The notes under the pieces were generated by a model. It had not been told where the DNA came from and did no database searches. It was given only the letters and a program-made list of their open reading frames with translations. Shown one piece after another: positions 11,340-22,814 of a stretch of DNA of 64,000 nt (within the stretch, counting starts at the first letter, position 1; each line of letters begins with the position of its first letter). The DNA is from Druceiella hillmani (Eukaryota > Arthropoda > Insecta > Lepidoptera > Hepialidae). The DNA lies in NCBI GenBank assembly GCA_039881145.1, contig JAYKKI010000060.1, positions 3,162,501-3,226,500 on the forward strand, in the 5' to 3' direction. The position numbers and the translations under genes are program-made.

Positions 11340-11535
11340 CTATTACAGCTTTAGCAGAGTGACTGTGGCCATCACGGCAAGTATGCTGCAGATGAGTCCC
11401 ACAATATGTCGCCATTCCTCTATGGCAGCCGTTCTCTGGGAATGCACTCGTGTAGGGTTAGGTCCATAGCTACTTTGACCTGATGTATCCATCTCGTCGA
11501 TGCTCTTCCACATGGTCTGGACATTTCACTTTGCT
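11340..11535 (-). pseudogene. LINE ORF2 C-terminus (RTE-like)
   Basis: The minus strand reads CGRASTRWIHQVKVAMDLTL, HECIPRER and, after a shift, IEEWRHIVG. This follows the pattern of RTE-type LINE C-termini: G-R-x-x-T-R-W-x-x-Q, a leucine-rich stretch, then W-R-x-I-V. The reading frame ends in a stop just before the 225-bp array. It is 5'-truncated and frameshifted. Confidence 0.65.
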
Positions 11536-11779
11536 CTGCACCACCATGATTTTTTTTAATTGAATTTTCTACAGATTGTTAATTGGGTACTGTGCAGCAT
11601 TTTAAGGAAATTGATGAATTTTCATTATAGACTATCAAATGACATAAAAAAATGTTATGATTTTACATACTTGACATTGGCCAAGATTTTCTGTGGAGAG
11701 AACGAACGCCACATAATCAAAGATAAAGATGTTATGTTATTTTCTGTCTGTTTGTCGAGACCCTTTCTCTCAGAAACGC

Positions 11780-12150
11780 GTGGAAGTACCATGTTGAAAT
11801 TAATATCAGATATTTAGGTCTACCGTCCGTTGGAGCTGTAAAAACTCAAGCTTCTTGACTTAGAAGAACACAATAAAAAAACCTAAAAATATGGTCATAT
11901 TTGCCACATATTTTAACACTCGCAAATAAATCAAAACCTGTAGGGTCGGGTTGGAGATAGCAAGATGAAATTAATATCAAATACTGAGGTCTACGGTCCC
12001 TTGGAACTGTAAAAAAATCAAACTGTTAATTCAACGCAATCAAGAAATACGGACATTTATACCGCATATTTTAATACTCGCCAATAAATCAATACCTGTA
12101 GGGTACTTTCCGTTGCCTAGAATCATGACATTTGAGATCTCACAGCACAA
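11780..12150. repeat. Two diverged tandem copies of a dispersed repeat
   Basis: Both copies run through aatatcaaatactgaggtct-like text, then gtcccttggaactgtaaaa, aatacggacatttat, ttttaatactcgccaataaa and acctgtagggt. Copy one covers about 11790-11960 and copy two 11965-12150, at roughly 80% identity by eye. I associate this sequence type with lepidopteran genomes. It has no coding role here. Confidence 0.65.
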
Positions 12151-12469
12151 ATGAAGGAAAAAATATGAAAATCGTTAATTTGTAGTTATATCACATAAAA
12201 ATTGATTTTTTAAATATGTGCCCATGAAAAATATAGTAGACAATATATTTTTGTGCTAAGAATTTAAAAGTTTTTTTTATTTTTGTTTATCTATCAAGTG
12301 AGATGCCAGTATCTCTTTGAAGTGGATGATGTCCATTATTTCCTGTGAGTGCGCACTTTAATAGCATAATAAACAAGATTCCTAATTATTAGATCGTTTA
12401 TGAAGTTACAATCAATAAAGTAATACAGTGTTCGTTAGTTAAGAAACCAGAACACCAAATAGTTGCTAC

Positions 12470-12720
12470 CTCTTCTTCTTAGTCGTCTTCTTCATTTCTG
12501 AAGGTCGTGCCTTTGAAAGACATTCGTGTCTTTATTTACAGGCTTCTTTCACTTTGTCGAGTTTTCGGCTTCTCCCAGGGCGATTGCTACAGGAAGACCA
12601 GTAATAGCGGTTAGCCGGTCCCACCAACGGTTAAGTGATCAACCACAGGATCTCTTTCCTTCCACCTTGCCCACCAGCGACTTGTCGAGGTTATCAGTTT
12701 GCCGGCGGGCAATGTAACCA
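12470..12720 (-). pseudogene. LINE ORF2 C-terminus (RTE-like), second element
   Basis: Minus-strand reading gives YFGYIARRQTDNLDKSLVGK, VEGKRSCG, a stop, SLNRWWDRLTAITGL and IALGEAENS. The expected pattern at the end of an RTE-type LINE is FGHIARR, KVEGKRxRG, RxRWxDxI, AExR, and the match is good over about 70 residues. Downstream on the minus strand, a shifted frame gives GHDLQK before a stop, like the usual GHDP ending. Dead, 5'-truncated copy. Confidence 0.75.
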
Positions 12721-12724
12721 AAGT

Positions 12725-13530
12725 AACTAGGAATCCTTTGGTAACAGATCGTTGAAAGTCTAGAAAGACGAAAGTTAGCTAAACATCAAAACTAGACGCT
12801 CTATGAAATACCTAACAAAACGGAGAAGCCAAGGAGTAATAAAAGAATATTGAGAATGCTTATGGAAAATTTACTGCTTGGGTATTCATGACCTTCAAAC
12901 GATGAAGAGAATCTAAAAGGAACAGGATAGAATTTAAGACGCTCTATCCGAAGAGTTATTGCTGCCCATATGTCGGTTGGAGTCGCTACTGAAAGAGAAA
13001 CATCCTCAAAATCGAGTTAGTTATATTGTGAATATTTAAGTAAAAAATGTCAGAATAGCAAAATTAACCAACCTCTCAAGCGGATCAAAATGTCCAAAAT
13101 AACTTCAAAAATAGAAGCGACTTGATTAAGATTCAAGAGTAACTGTACTGTTTAGTTCTCTTCATCCTGTTTATATTATTTTATCGCCGAGTTATGAAAA
13201 TCTAAAATATATAAATTAGTAAAGAAAATTTTATTCTAAATTTTCCAATTTCACTTTTAGGTTAGGTTGGATTTTGCTTTGGGTTGGGTTGTGTTAAATT
13301 GGATTGGATTAGGTTAGGTTTACTTTGGATTGGATTTGCTTTGGGTTTGGGTCGGTTATTTTTTATATGAGATGTGTTAAAAAACAGGCAAATAGATAAA
13401 AGTTAAAAAACCCTATACACTTTCTGGAACGAGAATTTTTCTTGTTTGAGTTCTGTTCTTTTTATTATGTCCCTCTAAAATCACTTTTTCATTAATAACT
13501 TCAATGTATAAACAAGCCAATTCTACAGTT
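12725..13530. other. Intergenic, with a GGTTA/GGATT-rich patch
   Basis: No gene recognised. Bases 13258-13360 are a degenerate G/T-rich run (taggttaggttggattttgc, ggattggattaggttaggtt). It superficially resembles the insect TTAGG telomere repeat but is not a regular array. Confidence 0.4.
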
Positions 13531-13539
13531 TTATTGTAT

Positions 13540-13975
13540 GTATGGCTTTGTTGCAATACAATTTTAATAATGTCTTTGGGCATTGTTTTTATAGTTGTAT
13601 CATTTAGCTGAGGACTTAAACAACATACTGATTTAAAGTTACTGCATGTACCGTTTAAAGTTTGCGAGAAACAGCCGATGATAGACTGGTTTTGACGCAA
13701 TACAATTTTAACAACGTCCTTGAGATTGTTTTTATAGTTGTAGTATTTAGCTGAGCCTTTAAACGACATATTGATTTAAAGTTACTGCATGTATCGTTTA
13801 AAGTTTGCGAAAAACAGCCGATGATAGACTGGTTTTGACGCAATACAATTTTAACAACGTCCTTGAGATTGTTTCTATAGTTGTAACATTTAGCTGAGCC
13901 CTTAAACGACATATTGATTTAAAGTTACTGCATGTACCGTTTAAAGTTTGCGAGAAACAGCCGATGATAAACGTG
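13540..13975. repeat. 143-bp tandem repeat, about 3 copies
   Basis: The landmark atttagctga recurs at 13602, 13745 and 13888, a spacing of 143. The unit also holds aaagttactgcatgtaccgt, gagaaacagccgatgata and acgcaatacaattttaa. Similar peptides appear in three different minus-strand frames because 143 is not a multiple of three. The repeat explains those frames and no gene is needed. Confidence 0.9.
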
Positions 13976-14208
13976 GTGATTTTCGTAACACAAACTTTTT
14001 GAACATGCCAGGCTAATGTTGTCACGTCAAAAATAACCTGAATTATTTATCCTTGTTCACAACAGTATGCCACATATCACAAGTGACCATAGTTGCTGCA
14101 AGTGATTATGGAAGTAAAGATGTAAATCATCAGTCGTATACTTGACCTCGAGTGAACTTTTTCTATTTCCAAATTGGAAAAAAAATCTGTTAACATGCAA
14201 TAATTGTA

Positions 14209-14402
14209 TTAATATTAATGATGTTGTATGTTAATGCAAATGTATTAATGTTAATGACGTTGTATATTAATGCTAATGTATTAATGTTAATGATGTTGTA
14301 TGTTAATGCTAATGTATTAATGTTAATGATGTTGTATATTAATGCTAATGTATTAATGTTAATGATGTTGTATGTTAATGCTAATGTATTAATGTTAATG
14401 AT
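14209..14402. repeat. 36-bp minisatellite, about 5 copies
   Basis: The unit is approximately attaatgttaatgatgttgt followed by atgttaatgctaatgt. The 36-base period keeps one frame open, giving a repetitive peptide rich in Met, Leu and Asn that I consider an artefact of the period. Confidence 0.9.
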
Positions 14403-14807
14403 AAATAAAACTATTTTCTTTCATAAATATTTTTACTTCCACATCGGCGCCGAAAATATATTGCACGCCTTTTGTATTTTTAAACGTGCGATTTTTAACC
14501 CTTTGCCTAACCTGTTAATTACGAAATGTAGCAGTGTTTTTAAGAATGTTTCGATAATACTAAATTTCACATGCTATAAATAAGCAAACACTTCAAAGTG
14601 CTTGGTAAAAAATGGTTATATTGAGGTCACTCACCTGGACATTCATTCGCAGGTCACTGATTCATTGGAATGTCCTCCAATTGGATTTTTAAGGAGTTGA
14701 AATTTGAAACATTTTTACATTGACGTCAGTAGAGTGAGAAAATTATTTGAAATAAAACTTTAAGGCGTTGGTAATAGAATTAAAAAAAGGTGAATAACAA
14801 AAATAGT

Positions 14808-14937
14808 GCGTGTAGGTTCTGACGTGCGATAGGAGGTTCCGCCTTAAATAGGATTGTCTTGGAATATATCAAATAGGTAACACTGAAAATAAATATAAAT
14901 ATCAATATTATTAAAAAAATCTTTAATAAAAATATGT
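14808..14937 (+). repeat. Family C repeat, copy 3 (5' part only)
   Basis: Reads gtgcgtgtaggttctgacgt, then ttgtcttggaatatatcaa and ataggtaacactgaaaataa, a diverged match to the first 130 bases of the copy at 8169. A Helitron begins immediately after it. I do not recognise the rest of family C on the far side of the Helitron. Confidence 0.65.
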
Positions 14938-14943
14938 TCACCA

Positions 14944-15464
14944 TCATCATCATCATCATATCATCATCATCATATATATTAATACGCTAAGGTTAAGATG
15001 TTACTCTCCCTTTTTAGAAAAAACCTCACAACTAATCCACATAAATTATATATCATTTTATAGATAATTGCTTGCTCTACCGGCATCCACAACTAAACAA
15101 TTTATTATTGCTATTGTTTTTGCAAATTAATTAATTATTAAAATTATATACACGAAACAGCAATGCTGCCATCTAACGGCTCAACGTCAATATGATTGAC
15201 GGTCGGTAAAATTTTTGTTTAATTTCAAATCCACTCACGTATAAATAAAGTGGCGCTTTAGCTCAATGCTTTTGATACTTGCGCCTCTATATGTAAATTT
15301 TAGTAAAATATTTGTTTGATCTGTCATCTGAGCTTCATAATGGAATAAAAACGTAATAAGCAGTGTGCAAAATTAGAAATGAATTGATAACCTGCAATCA
15401 ATTTTGATTTATTAAATTGAGTTGAATAATTTATAATGCGAAGACTTCGCACGGGTCACGCTAG
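14944..15464 (+). mobile_element. Non-autonomous Helitron, family A, long form
   Basis: Same 5' (ATC)n/TC start, same body and same GCGAAG-A-CTTCGC hairpin plus CTAG end before T as the copy at 5568. It carries an additional ~90 bases between about 15346 and 15436 (cgtaataagcagtgtgcaaa and onward). These are shared only with the copy at 32333 and define a long subfamily. The (ATC)n start is itself duplicated (catcatcatatcatcatc). Confidence 0.9.
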
Positions 15465-15590
15465 TTCATAATTATTTGTCATCTTTTTCGTATACACGAT
15501 ACTTGCGCATATTATTCAGAGCCGCTCAGGGGAATAACCCGCGAACAACTGCGAAGACATCTAGCTGCCCGTATAAGCCGAACAAGCCGA

Positions 15591-15639
15591 ACACCCAATA
15601 CTTGCCTTGTGCACCGCGCACCAGGCAAGTATTGGGTGT
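15591..15639. repeat. Perfect 17-bp inverted repeat
   Basis: ACACCCAATACTTGCCT at 15591-15607 pairs exactly with 15623-15639 across a 15-base GC-rich loop. The surrounding 15465-15660 is GC-richer than the window. No gene or known element is recognised there. Confidence 0.85.
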
Positions 15640-15659
15640 GTTAAATAGTTATGTGTAAT

Positions 15660-16242
15660 ATTTTTTTTTCACTCAATTAGAGAAGTGTTTTATGTTTGAT
15701 TTCAATGACAATTTATTTCTTTACAGCCAACGAATAGTGTCTTTCTTTGACAGATACTTATACACTGTTACCGTTACTGTGATTATAAAAATGAAATATA
15801 TTTAATTCATATTAAATCTATTTTTAAAAATACTGACAGGAAATAAATATCTTAAAAAAAATTCTAATAAATTGTTCAAACAAATGTGACTGAACGAAAG
15901 AGGACATTGCAGTCGAGCCAAAGTGTAATCAGAACGAAGAATTATAAAAAATAAAATTTATTTATTCATAATTATCGGCGACGAGATTTTAATAAAAAAT
16001 TGAGAATTACTTTATATGTGGTCCTATTAATAAAAAGAGTTGTTCGCGACATTTATTCGTAAACAAATAAAATTTTGAACTAATTAGACAGTATTAATAT
16101 CACTGTGTCAAAATTTAGTTCTTAATTTTCGTGGTTTTGGAGAGCGACATATGTACGGACAGGACAAACGCCGAGATGATTCCATAAATGTTTTGTTTTT
16201 CCCGATTTAGTACAGAACACAAATGGGAGATCAACTATTTTT
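15660..16242. other. Intergenic, no gene recognised
   Basis: AT-rich sequence with no supported feature. Confidence 0.4.
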
Positions 16243-16420
16243 TTAGGCTGGCAACTAATGCCGCCATTTTAGTTTATCAGCGTTAGTCTATGTTATAGTC
16301 AAACAGAATACTTCCACATCTTTAAAGCATGAAGTCGGTTTTCCATTGCAGTATAAAAGTATAAGAAAAGCTCTGCCAGATAACGTGAAATTGGAATTGG
16401 AACTTGGAATCTTGTAGGTA
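16243..16420 (-). mobile_element. Mariner fragment (internally deleted relative)
   Basis: Begins TTAGGCTGGCAACTAATGCC, a mariner-type terminal repeat resembling the one at 16537. Bases 16295-16405 (caaacagaatacttccacat, aaagcatgaagtcggttttc) match 17158-17265 of the neighbouring mariner. One end plus part of the N-terminal coding region survive; the opposite end is not found. Confidence 0.6.
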
Positions 16421-16536
16421 AGGCTTTTTAATTTTTATAATTGAATATAGGAGATTATCTTGGATTTATTATTCAAAAGAAGTCTCACTTTAATAAAATT
16501 ATAATACCCCTTACCTATGTGAGCTCCAAGTTAATA

Positions 16537-17625
16537 TTAGGTTGGTAACTTATAAATCCGCCAGCTCTATACACAAACTTTCTATATGTAGTCAATAAAA
16601 TCAATCGTTAATTATATAATCACTGTCGGTATTTAACACTAGTGGCCAACGTGTATGATGAGCTAAATTTCCGCCCATGTAGAAATCTTTGGGCCTTTGA
16701 CTGAAAAACCGATGAAGTTCGATTTTGATATGACTTTCGTCTTTAAATTTTCTATCACGTAAATTATTAGACAGAGAGCAAAATAGATGGTAATTAGATG
16801 GCGACAGATCTGGAGAGTACGGTGGGTGGAGTAGCATACTCCATCCAAGTGAAAGTAGTTTTTCACGCGTTACTTTTGCTACGTGGAGTCGAGCATGATC
16901 ATGGAAAAAAATAAACTTTGCTTCGATTTTACACTAAATCTTAGCTGTAATTGCACTTTTAACTTGAAAATATTCCCAACGTACCTTTTTACCAGCTCCT
17001 AGGCACTGGCGTTTACGCTAAAAATTAACTTAAGTCACCCACTTTTCATTTCCTGTAAACAGGTACTTTAACCTCTCATTGGTACGATAGGAACTCAGTA
17101 GCTTCAAGCACACATTAGCTCTCTTCTGAAGTTCAAAGGTGTTAGCACATGTGGTAGCCAAACGGAATACTTCCACTTCTTTCTCAAAGCATGATTGTGT
17201 TTTTCCATTGTAATATAAGAGCATGAAAATAGCTCTGCCAAACAACACGAACTTAATCTGGGATCTGTTTCAATAAAGCTTTTAAATGTGATTAAATAAA
17301 TTGTAGGAGGTGGCTTTAGATGAGGTTTATCGGACAGATCAAAATTTACTTCTTTGTAACTTTGGAACCAGTACCGACGTTGTGTATATATTGCGTTATA
17401 TGAAAAATTGGCTGGTTTTACGCCCTAAACGACATTCATGAAGAAAGGGTCCTCTAAGTTCATTTTGAAATACTTCCCTTTTTAATGTATTCTTTACTCG
17501 CCGATTACTTGATTCCAACTAAACATAAGTTTGAATGCCGCACTCTTTATATACCCTACAAGAAATATTCTAGAAGCTTCTATAATATTCCAGAAATTGG
17601 TCAAGAAAATAAGATGCCAACCTAA
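16537..17625 (-). mobile_element. Decayed mariner element with TA target duplication
   Basis: Inverted ends TTAGGTTGGTAACTT (16537) and TTAGGTTGGCATCTT (complement of the right end, finishing at 17625) are each flanked by TA (16535-16536, 17626-17627). The length of 1,089 bp is close to that of mariner elements. The minus strand encodes broken transposase: NFDLSDKPHLKPP near 17300, ANVCLKLLSSYRTN and FTGNEKWVT near 17100, then HPPYSPDLSPSNYHLFCSL at 16820-16760. The last is the DD34D catalytic block with PYSPDL-P-S-D/N-Y. Asn replaces the usual Asp in this copy, and several stops and shifts make it inactive. Confidence 0.85.
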
Positions 17626-17629
17626 TAAT

Positions 17630-19600
17630 TAGTGGGAGTTTCATTAAAATCATTTTTTTAATAAGTTCGATAGGTCGAAGTAAGATAAAGACAACAGTAT
17701 TTTGTTAACATATTTCAGGATAAGATAAGTTAAACGAAAATTCGGAAAATTAACTTTTTTGTTTTGGAAAATTTATAAAGAAAGTTTTGCTACATTCTAT
17801 AATAATTTAAGTTATAATTACAGTAATATTACGATTTCCTAATATTCGTGTGTGTAAGCTCCCGAAACAATATTCTGCGGGTTTCCCTGTCGCAAGTGCC
17901 CTATTCTGCAATGAGCGCTGTGATGCATAACACATATATTCGCCCGAACGTTTCGGCGAACATTCGGCGACAATCTCGCGCGCGCACGAATACGTTCACG
18001 AGCATCTGTTCACATGCTCGGCGAATACCACCGAATGTAAAAGACGTTGAAATCAATTCGTCTTATTTTATATAATATGTGAGTATCTTTTAAATTTTTT
18101 CTGAAAATAAATGATTTTCACACCAAGAAATACAGACAAAATTAAATAAGTTCAAGATTTTTATTTTAAGAAATTATTCTCCATTTTTAAAACAATTAAA
18201 TAACCAAAGACTATATTGAGTATAAAAAAAAAACTTTTATCGCGCTAAACTTTTACTGAGAGTCAATCCCTAGAAATAGGAGTTTCGGCAAGTATTTTTC
18301 TCAGATGCGGCTTCTAATTTTATTAAGTGTAGATATTGCTAAAGGTAAAATAGCTTATCTTCGAGCTCGATAACGAGGAAATTGATCAGGACCATTTCCA
18401 ACATCTTTGGAAAAGTATAGGAATTAACCCTTCCAAATTTAATCTTCTACATATAGTAATTGGTTTTGTTTTATATAAATCTGATTCTCGAAATGGATTC
18501 TTTTATTTATCTCTTATGGTTATTGAAATTGAAAAAAATAGGTAATTGGATTATTATCTGTATTAATGTCTCGATTTTCTTTTAATAATTGGTTTTTAAT
18601 ATAATTATTTACACTTACCAAACTTGTTGTATCATCTTAGTGACTTTTCAAATTTTGGGTCTAAAATAGTGATCTCAGAAAACCGCAATGATTTCGACGT
18701 CTTTCACGTTCCTATGACTTCGGTCAAAAAAGCGACATTGAACCGAGCACCCGAGATAAAAATGACCTGGCACGCACATGCTGTTCACACAATCGTGCTC
18801 CTTAAGCGAGTATGTGAATGTGGGTAAAGGATTTTGACATTTTTTTCTGCTTCATCGATAGTCTAAAGATTTCGTTTCCAAGGTTTTTGCATGGTTCAGG
18901 TTCTATACCAATTATTATCTAATTCTGTTATTGACTCCTCATTAATATTGTTACATATATGCGTGATGTTTCATTATTTTGTTCAACGTATATATTTGCA
19001 TTGTAAGTTGGCCAAGGCTTGAATAATTAAATAATGTATTATTTAACGTATTTTAATGACAATACAACGAGAAGTTTTAACTAAGAGAGTAGAGTCCTTT
19101 GTTGAATACAAAATTGTAAGGAAATAGGTACATATAGACCGAATTGATAAGTTCATATTTATTTGAAGTTGGTGCAAAAAGTATAAACTCGTCAACTATA
19201 TGAAACGTTCAGATATGCTTATTCCGATTCTAGATTCAATACTCTTTACTTCTAAGAGATCGTGCGAAAAGCCATCACCTCCATCTGGTGCTGTCACTAA
19301 ACACTCGGTTGGCATTTAGTCATTTATTTGTGTGAAGTTTTACTTTTAATACTTAAATAATAATAATACTAATAAAAATAATATCATTTATTTGTGGATA
19401 AAAAATACAGCAGGTAAAGTAATAGACATGTACATAAATTATCTTAGAGTGACAAATTATGAATGACAAAATTAAAATTAAAAGTGAAGTTACACGCCTT
19501 AACTTAAAATTTTTCAATATTTTATCCACAAAAAGTTAACTAGCTCGGCTTGTGCAGCCGGTTTATAGCTAAATATGGTATAGGGTTTTTATAAAACGTT
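17630..19600. other. Intergenic, with a CpG-rich patch
   Basis: No gene recognised. Bases 17845-18035 are unusually rich in CpG for this window (ttcggcgaacattcggcgac, tctcgcgcgcgcacgaatac). The patch could be an old promoter or the core of an unrecognised repeat; I cannot choose between them. The rest is AT-rich sequence without supported features. Confidence 0.3.
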
Positions 19601-19754
19601 GTATTAATAGGGTTGCCATCCGTCTTCTTTTCCCTGGACATTGTCCACTTTTCAATGCGCCTGGGACCGTCCGTGGGGTTTTTTAAATGTGTTCGGAATT
19701 TTAAAGAGAGCTGTTTTCTATTATTAACGCTTTAATATAATTCGTGGACTAATG

Positions 19755-21790
19755 TAGGGGTTCCCAAAGTGTGCGTCGCGGCGTCCTGGGGCACCGTGAG
19801 GTGCTATATCTATATCTTGTTCTGGTAATACATTCACATGTATGTACACAATTATAGAAAAGTTCATAAATCGAAGCATATTCTGCGGAGAGAGACACCC
19901 ACTCACCCCTCCCACGGTGTCCACGCACTCCTTACTTATTACAAAGACTCATAAAGGAAGTCGGTTTCTATCGTGTGCGTAAAATCTGTTCGTAAAGTAA
20001 TGTTGTTGACGAAAGTAGTATTGTAATAAATTAGTAAATACACCCTTATTTATTGACATTTCACAAAATGGAAAAATTCTTAATAAACAAGCAAATCGAC
20101 AGCTCAAGTTTGCGTGACCAAGCATCGATAAGTAGTGCTGGTGGAAAGAAGTGGGATATTGTAAATATGATGACAACTGTTTAGATTTTGGCTTCACTTC
20201 AGTAGCAGTAAACAACAATGAGGGGTCGCAGTGTGTGCTCTGCTCAAGAATCCTAGCACTCGAGTGTTAGCTCCCATATAAGCTAAAGCAACATCTCGAG
20301 ATCAATCATTCGAATTTTTAGTAGGAAGTTACAAGGTTTACAAAAGCAAAAAAGTACCATCACTAAACAAAAGTCTGTGCCAAGCAACACATTATTAGCA
20401 TCTTAGCTACAGAACCTTTGTCCAAAAAAACGATTAGGCGAAGAATTCAGCACATAGCTGAGGATCACAGTGACCAATTGATAGAGAAATTTAAAGGAAA
20501 GAAGTTTGGTCTCCAACTTGATGAGGCTACTGATAGTAACAAAGATGCATATCTTATCTATTATGTACGCTTACTAGATGGTACAGCAATCATTGAAGAT
20601 CTCCTGCTTTGTAAAAGTATCACTGGAAGTGGGAAGGTTCAAAACTTATTCAAGATACTTGACGAGTTTGTAGTGGAGAATGAATTGGATTGGGAGAAGT
20701 GCTTCGGCATATATACTGATGGTGCTCGATTGATAGAAACTATATAAAAACCAGACCGATAAAAAGTTTTTTCAAAAAACTGTATGAGCATATGTGAGCT
20801 CTACACACAGCCTTTCTATATTACTGCAGGTCACGATGGGTTTCACGTGGTAACGTAATATCTTGTGCATTTGAATTACGTCAAGAAATCCACACTTTTC
20901 TGCAGAAGGAAGCTCATGCGAGTGCTAGTAACTTTGCCGAACCAGATTTCTTACTGAAATTGGCGTACTTGTGCAACAAATTTGACAAACTGAATGCCTT
21001 GAATCTTTTTCTACAAGGCAATGACTTGCACATCTTGAAACTTTTAGAAGAGATTTCAGCTTTTAGAATACAACTGCAATTGTGGATAAGAAAATAGATG
21101 ATGATGGCGGCCAAGATTGTTTTCCTGCATTGCATCAGTACATGGCCTCTAATGAAATCATTGTTTCACAGGACTTGCTAATTCTTTTCATTGAACACCT
21201 TTCACAGCTCACTACCTGGTTCGCGAAATACTTCGCGGAAGACGATGTCGGGAAATTTGCATGGAGCCAATACCCTTTTGCGTTCAAGCTTCAGCAGAAT
21301 TCGCACAAGAAGAAGAGAGTCTAATTGAACTGTTTTGTAACAATAGCCTGAAATAAAAAATTTGCTCGTTCCAATTTAGCGTAGTTTTGGATTTCGATCA
21401 TAATGGATATCCAAATCTAAATACAAAAGCATTAAGGATCCTGATTCCCTTCATGACACCATATCCATGTGAAGCTGAATTTTCTGTTGTTGTTGTAATA
21501 AAAATCAATTATAGCTCAAAATCAATGTGGACCAAGAAATGAGAGTAGTTGTATCAAGCCTTAATCCTCCGTTTCAAAAACTGTCCTATAGTCAGTAATC
21601 TCACCCGTTACATCAATTTGTATTGAAAATGTTGTCAAGTAATTTCTATTTCATGTTTCTTTGTTAATTAAAATTACATATATAAGATTAAGTATAAAAT
21701 TGTATTATTTTTATATTAAAAACGAGGGAACCATGAAAAAATTCTAAATCTGTAAGGTCTCCGTAAATTAAAAAAACTTTAGGACCCCTG
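19755..21790 (+). mobile_element. hAT element (ZBED type) with perfect 8-bp target duplication
   Basis: Imperfect inverted ends TAGGGGTTCCCAAAG at 19755 and CAGGGGTCCTAAAG (complement of the right end at 21790). The same 8 bases, GACTAATG, occur directly outside both ends (19747-19754 and 21791-21798), which is the hAT hallmark. The 2,036-bp interior holds a broken transposase, described separately. Two ends plus an intact duplication mean the whole inserted unit is still present. Confidence 0.92.
20068..21590 (+). pseudogene. hAT transposase, ZBED5-like, degenerate
   Basis: Translation pieces in order are: MEKFLINKQI (20068); a BED zinc-finger segment near 20170-20330 with QCVLC and a later KLKQHLEINHSNF (C-x2-C, H-x4-H); then an open 110-residue block (20418-20747) with FGLQLDEATDSNKDAYLIYY and ILDEFVVENELDWEKCFGIY followed by TDGA, which contains two of the catalytic aspartates. 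After a deletion come RSRWVSRGNVISCAFELRQE and LLKLAYLCNKFDKLNALNLF from 20830 on, and DLLILFIEHLSQLTTWFAKY near 21200. Many stops and frameshifts mean no functional protein. Vertebrate and insect ZBED5-like proteins share this domain order. Confidence 0.85.
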
Positions 21791-21799
21791 GACTAATGA

Positions 21800-22814
21800 A
21801 TCAAATGAACAAAAATCAGAAACTGTATCTTACACTGTTAAGAGTAAATACAAATTTATAAAGACTTGCCAGGAATTTTAAAACTTTGTTTATTATGCAA
21901 TATATTAAGATATGCGTCTATAATATTACAATGATATATTAAGATTGCCATCAAAAAATAGTTTGTACTTACGGTTTCATTTTTAAAGTTTATTCTTAAT
22001 CTTTCTTATTGATTTCAAGTTTTAGAATTTAAATTAATAGTGGAGATTGGAATTTAATTTTTTTGGTGTTAATTATACATAATATTTTTTGTTTGTTGTC
22101 GCTAAGGTTAATATGACTTGAGACAAAATAATTTTGATGGATATTATATGAATAATTTAAAGTAACCAGTGATATTTCAATTTAATCTAACATGAGGTTC
22201 CACTTTAATGATTTAAGAGTCTAGGGGTACGAATGAAATGTCCGGAGTTTTTTTATCTCGCCAATTCTAATTTTCAAAAAGTTAGTTTGGTAAGTGGTAA
22301 CCCTATGTGACAATGCCTATAAAAATTCAAGAAATTAAGATCTATCAATATTTTTCCATATATTCTTGAATGCTAGTACGTGTATATCTATGAAAGCAGA
22401 CAAACAAAAATAATCGATTAATACTATTGTAAAATATTTGTAAATATATCTTTTCATAAAAAGTATTCAAATAATTCATGAAAAGTGTCGCGTTTAGTTC
22501 TCCAAAAACCTTTTCCCATGCTCATCCGTCAGACGATATCTTTTTTACATTTATACATATTTTCTGTTACGTAAATATAAATCACGTAGATCAAATATTG
22601 TATTTAAATGAAAATGTTGCTATTCTCTTTTGAAATAAAATCATTTTCTTCAAATCACATAATAAAGTTACCTAATTAATATTTATTTTGCAATTTTAAT
22701 CATACAAACTTTCATGGATAATTATTTTATTCCAAGTAATATGGCAGAATACCTTTAATCTTCTTCACGAGGCATTGGTCTCTTAGACCGACATTTAGTA
22801 ACAGTTATTTTCTT
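21800..22814. other. Intergenic, possible outer hAT end
   Basis: AT-rich and without genes. At 22230-22305 the sequence reads atgtccggag...gtaagtggtaaccctat. Its complement starts ATAGGGTTACCA and resembles ATAGGGTTGCCATCCG at 19607, on the other side of the hAT. This may be an older element into which the hAT inserted. Confidence 0.3.

Noticed and set aside
13258..13360. Interstitial telomere (TTAGG)n
   Set aside because: The tract mixes GGTTA, GGATT and GGGTT irregularly and lacks consecutive TTAGG units.
13413..14025. Three overlapping minus-strand frames with similar peptides (a possible repeated protein)
   Set aside because: The similarity comes from a 143-bp tandem repeat read in three different frames; a real coding repeat would keep one frame.
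14218..14583. 121-codon plus-strand frame with a repeated Met/Leu/Asn peptide
   Set aside because: A 36-bp minisatellite whose period is a multiple of three keeps the frame open by default.
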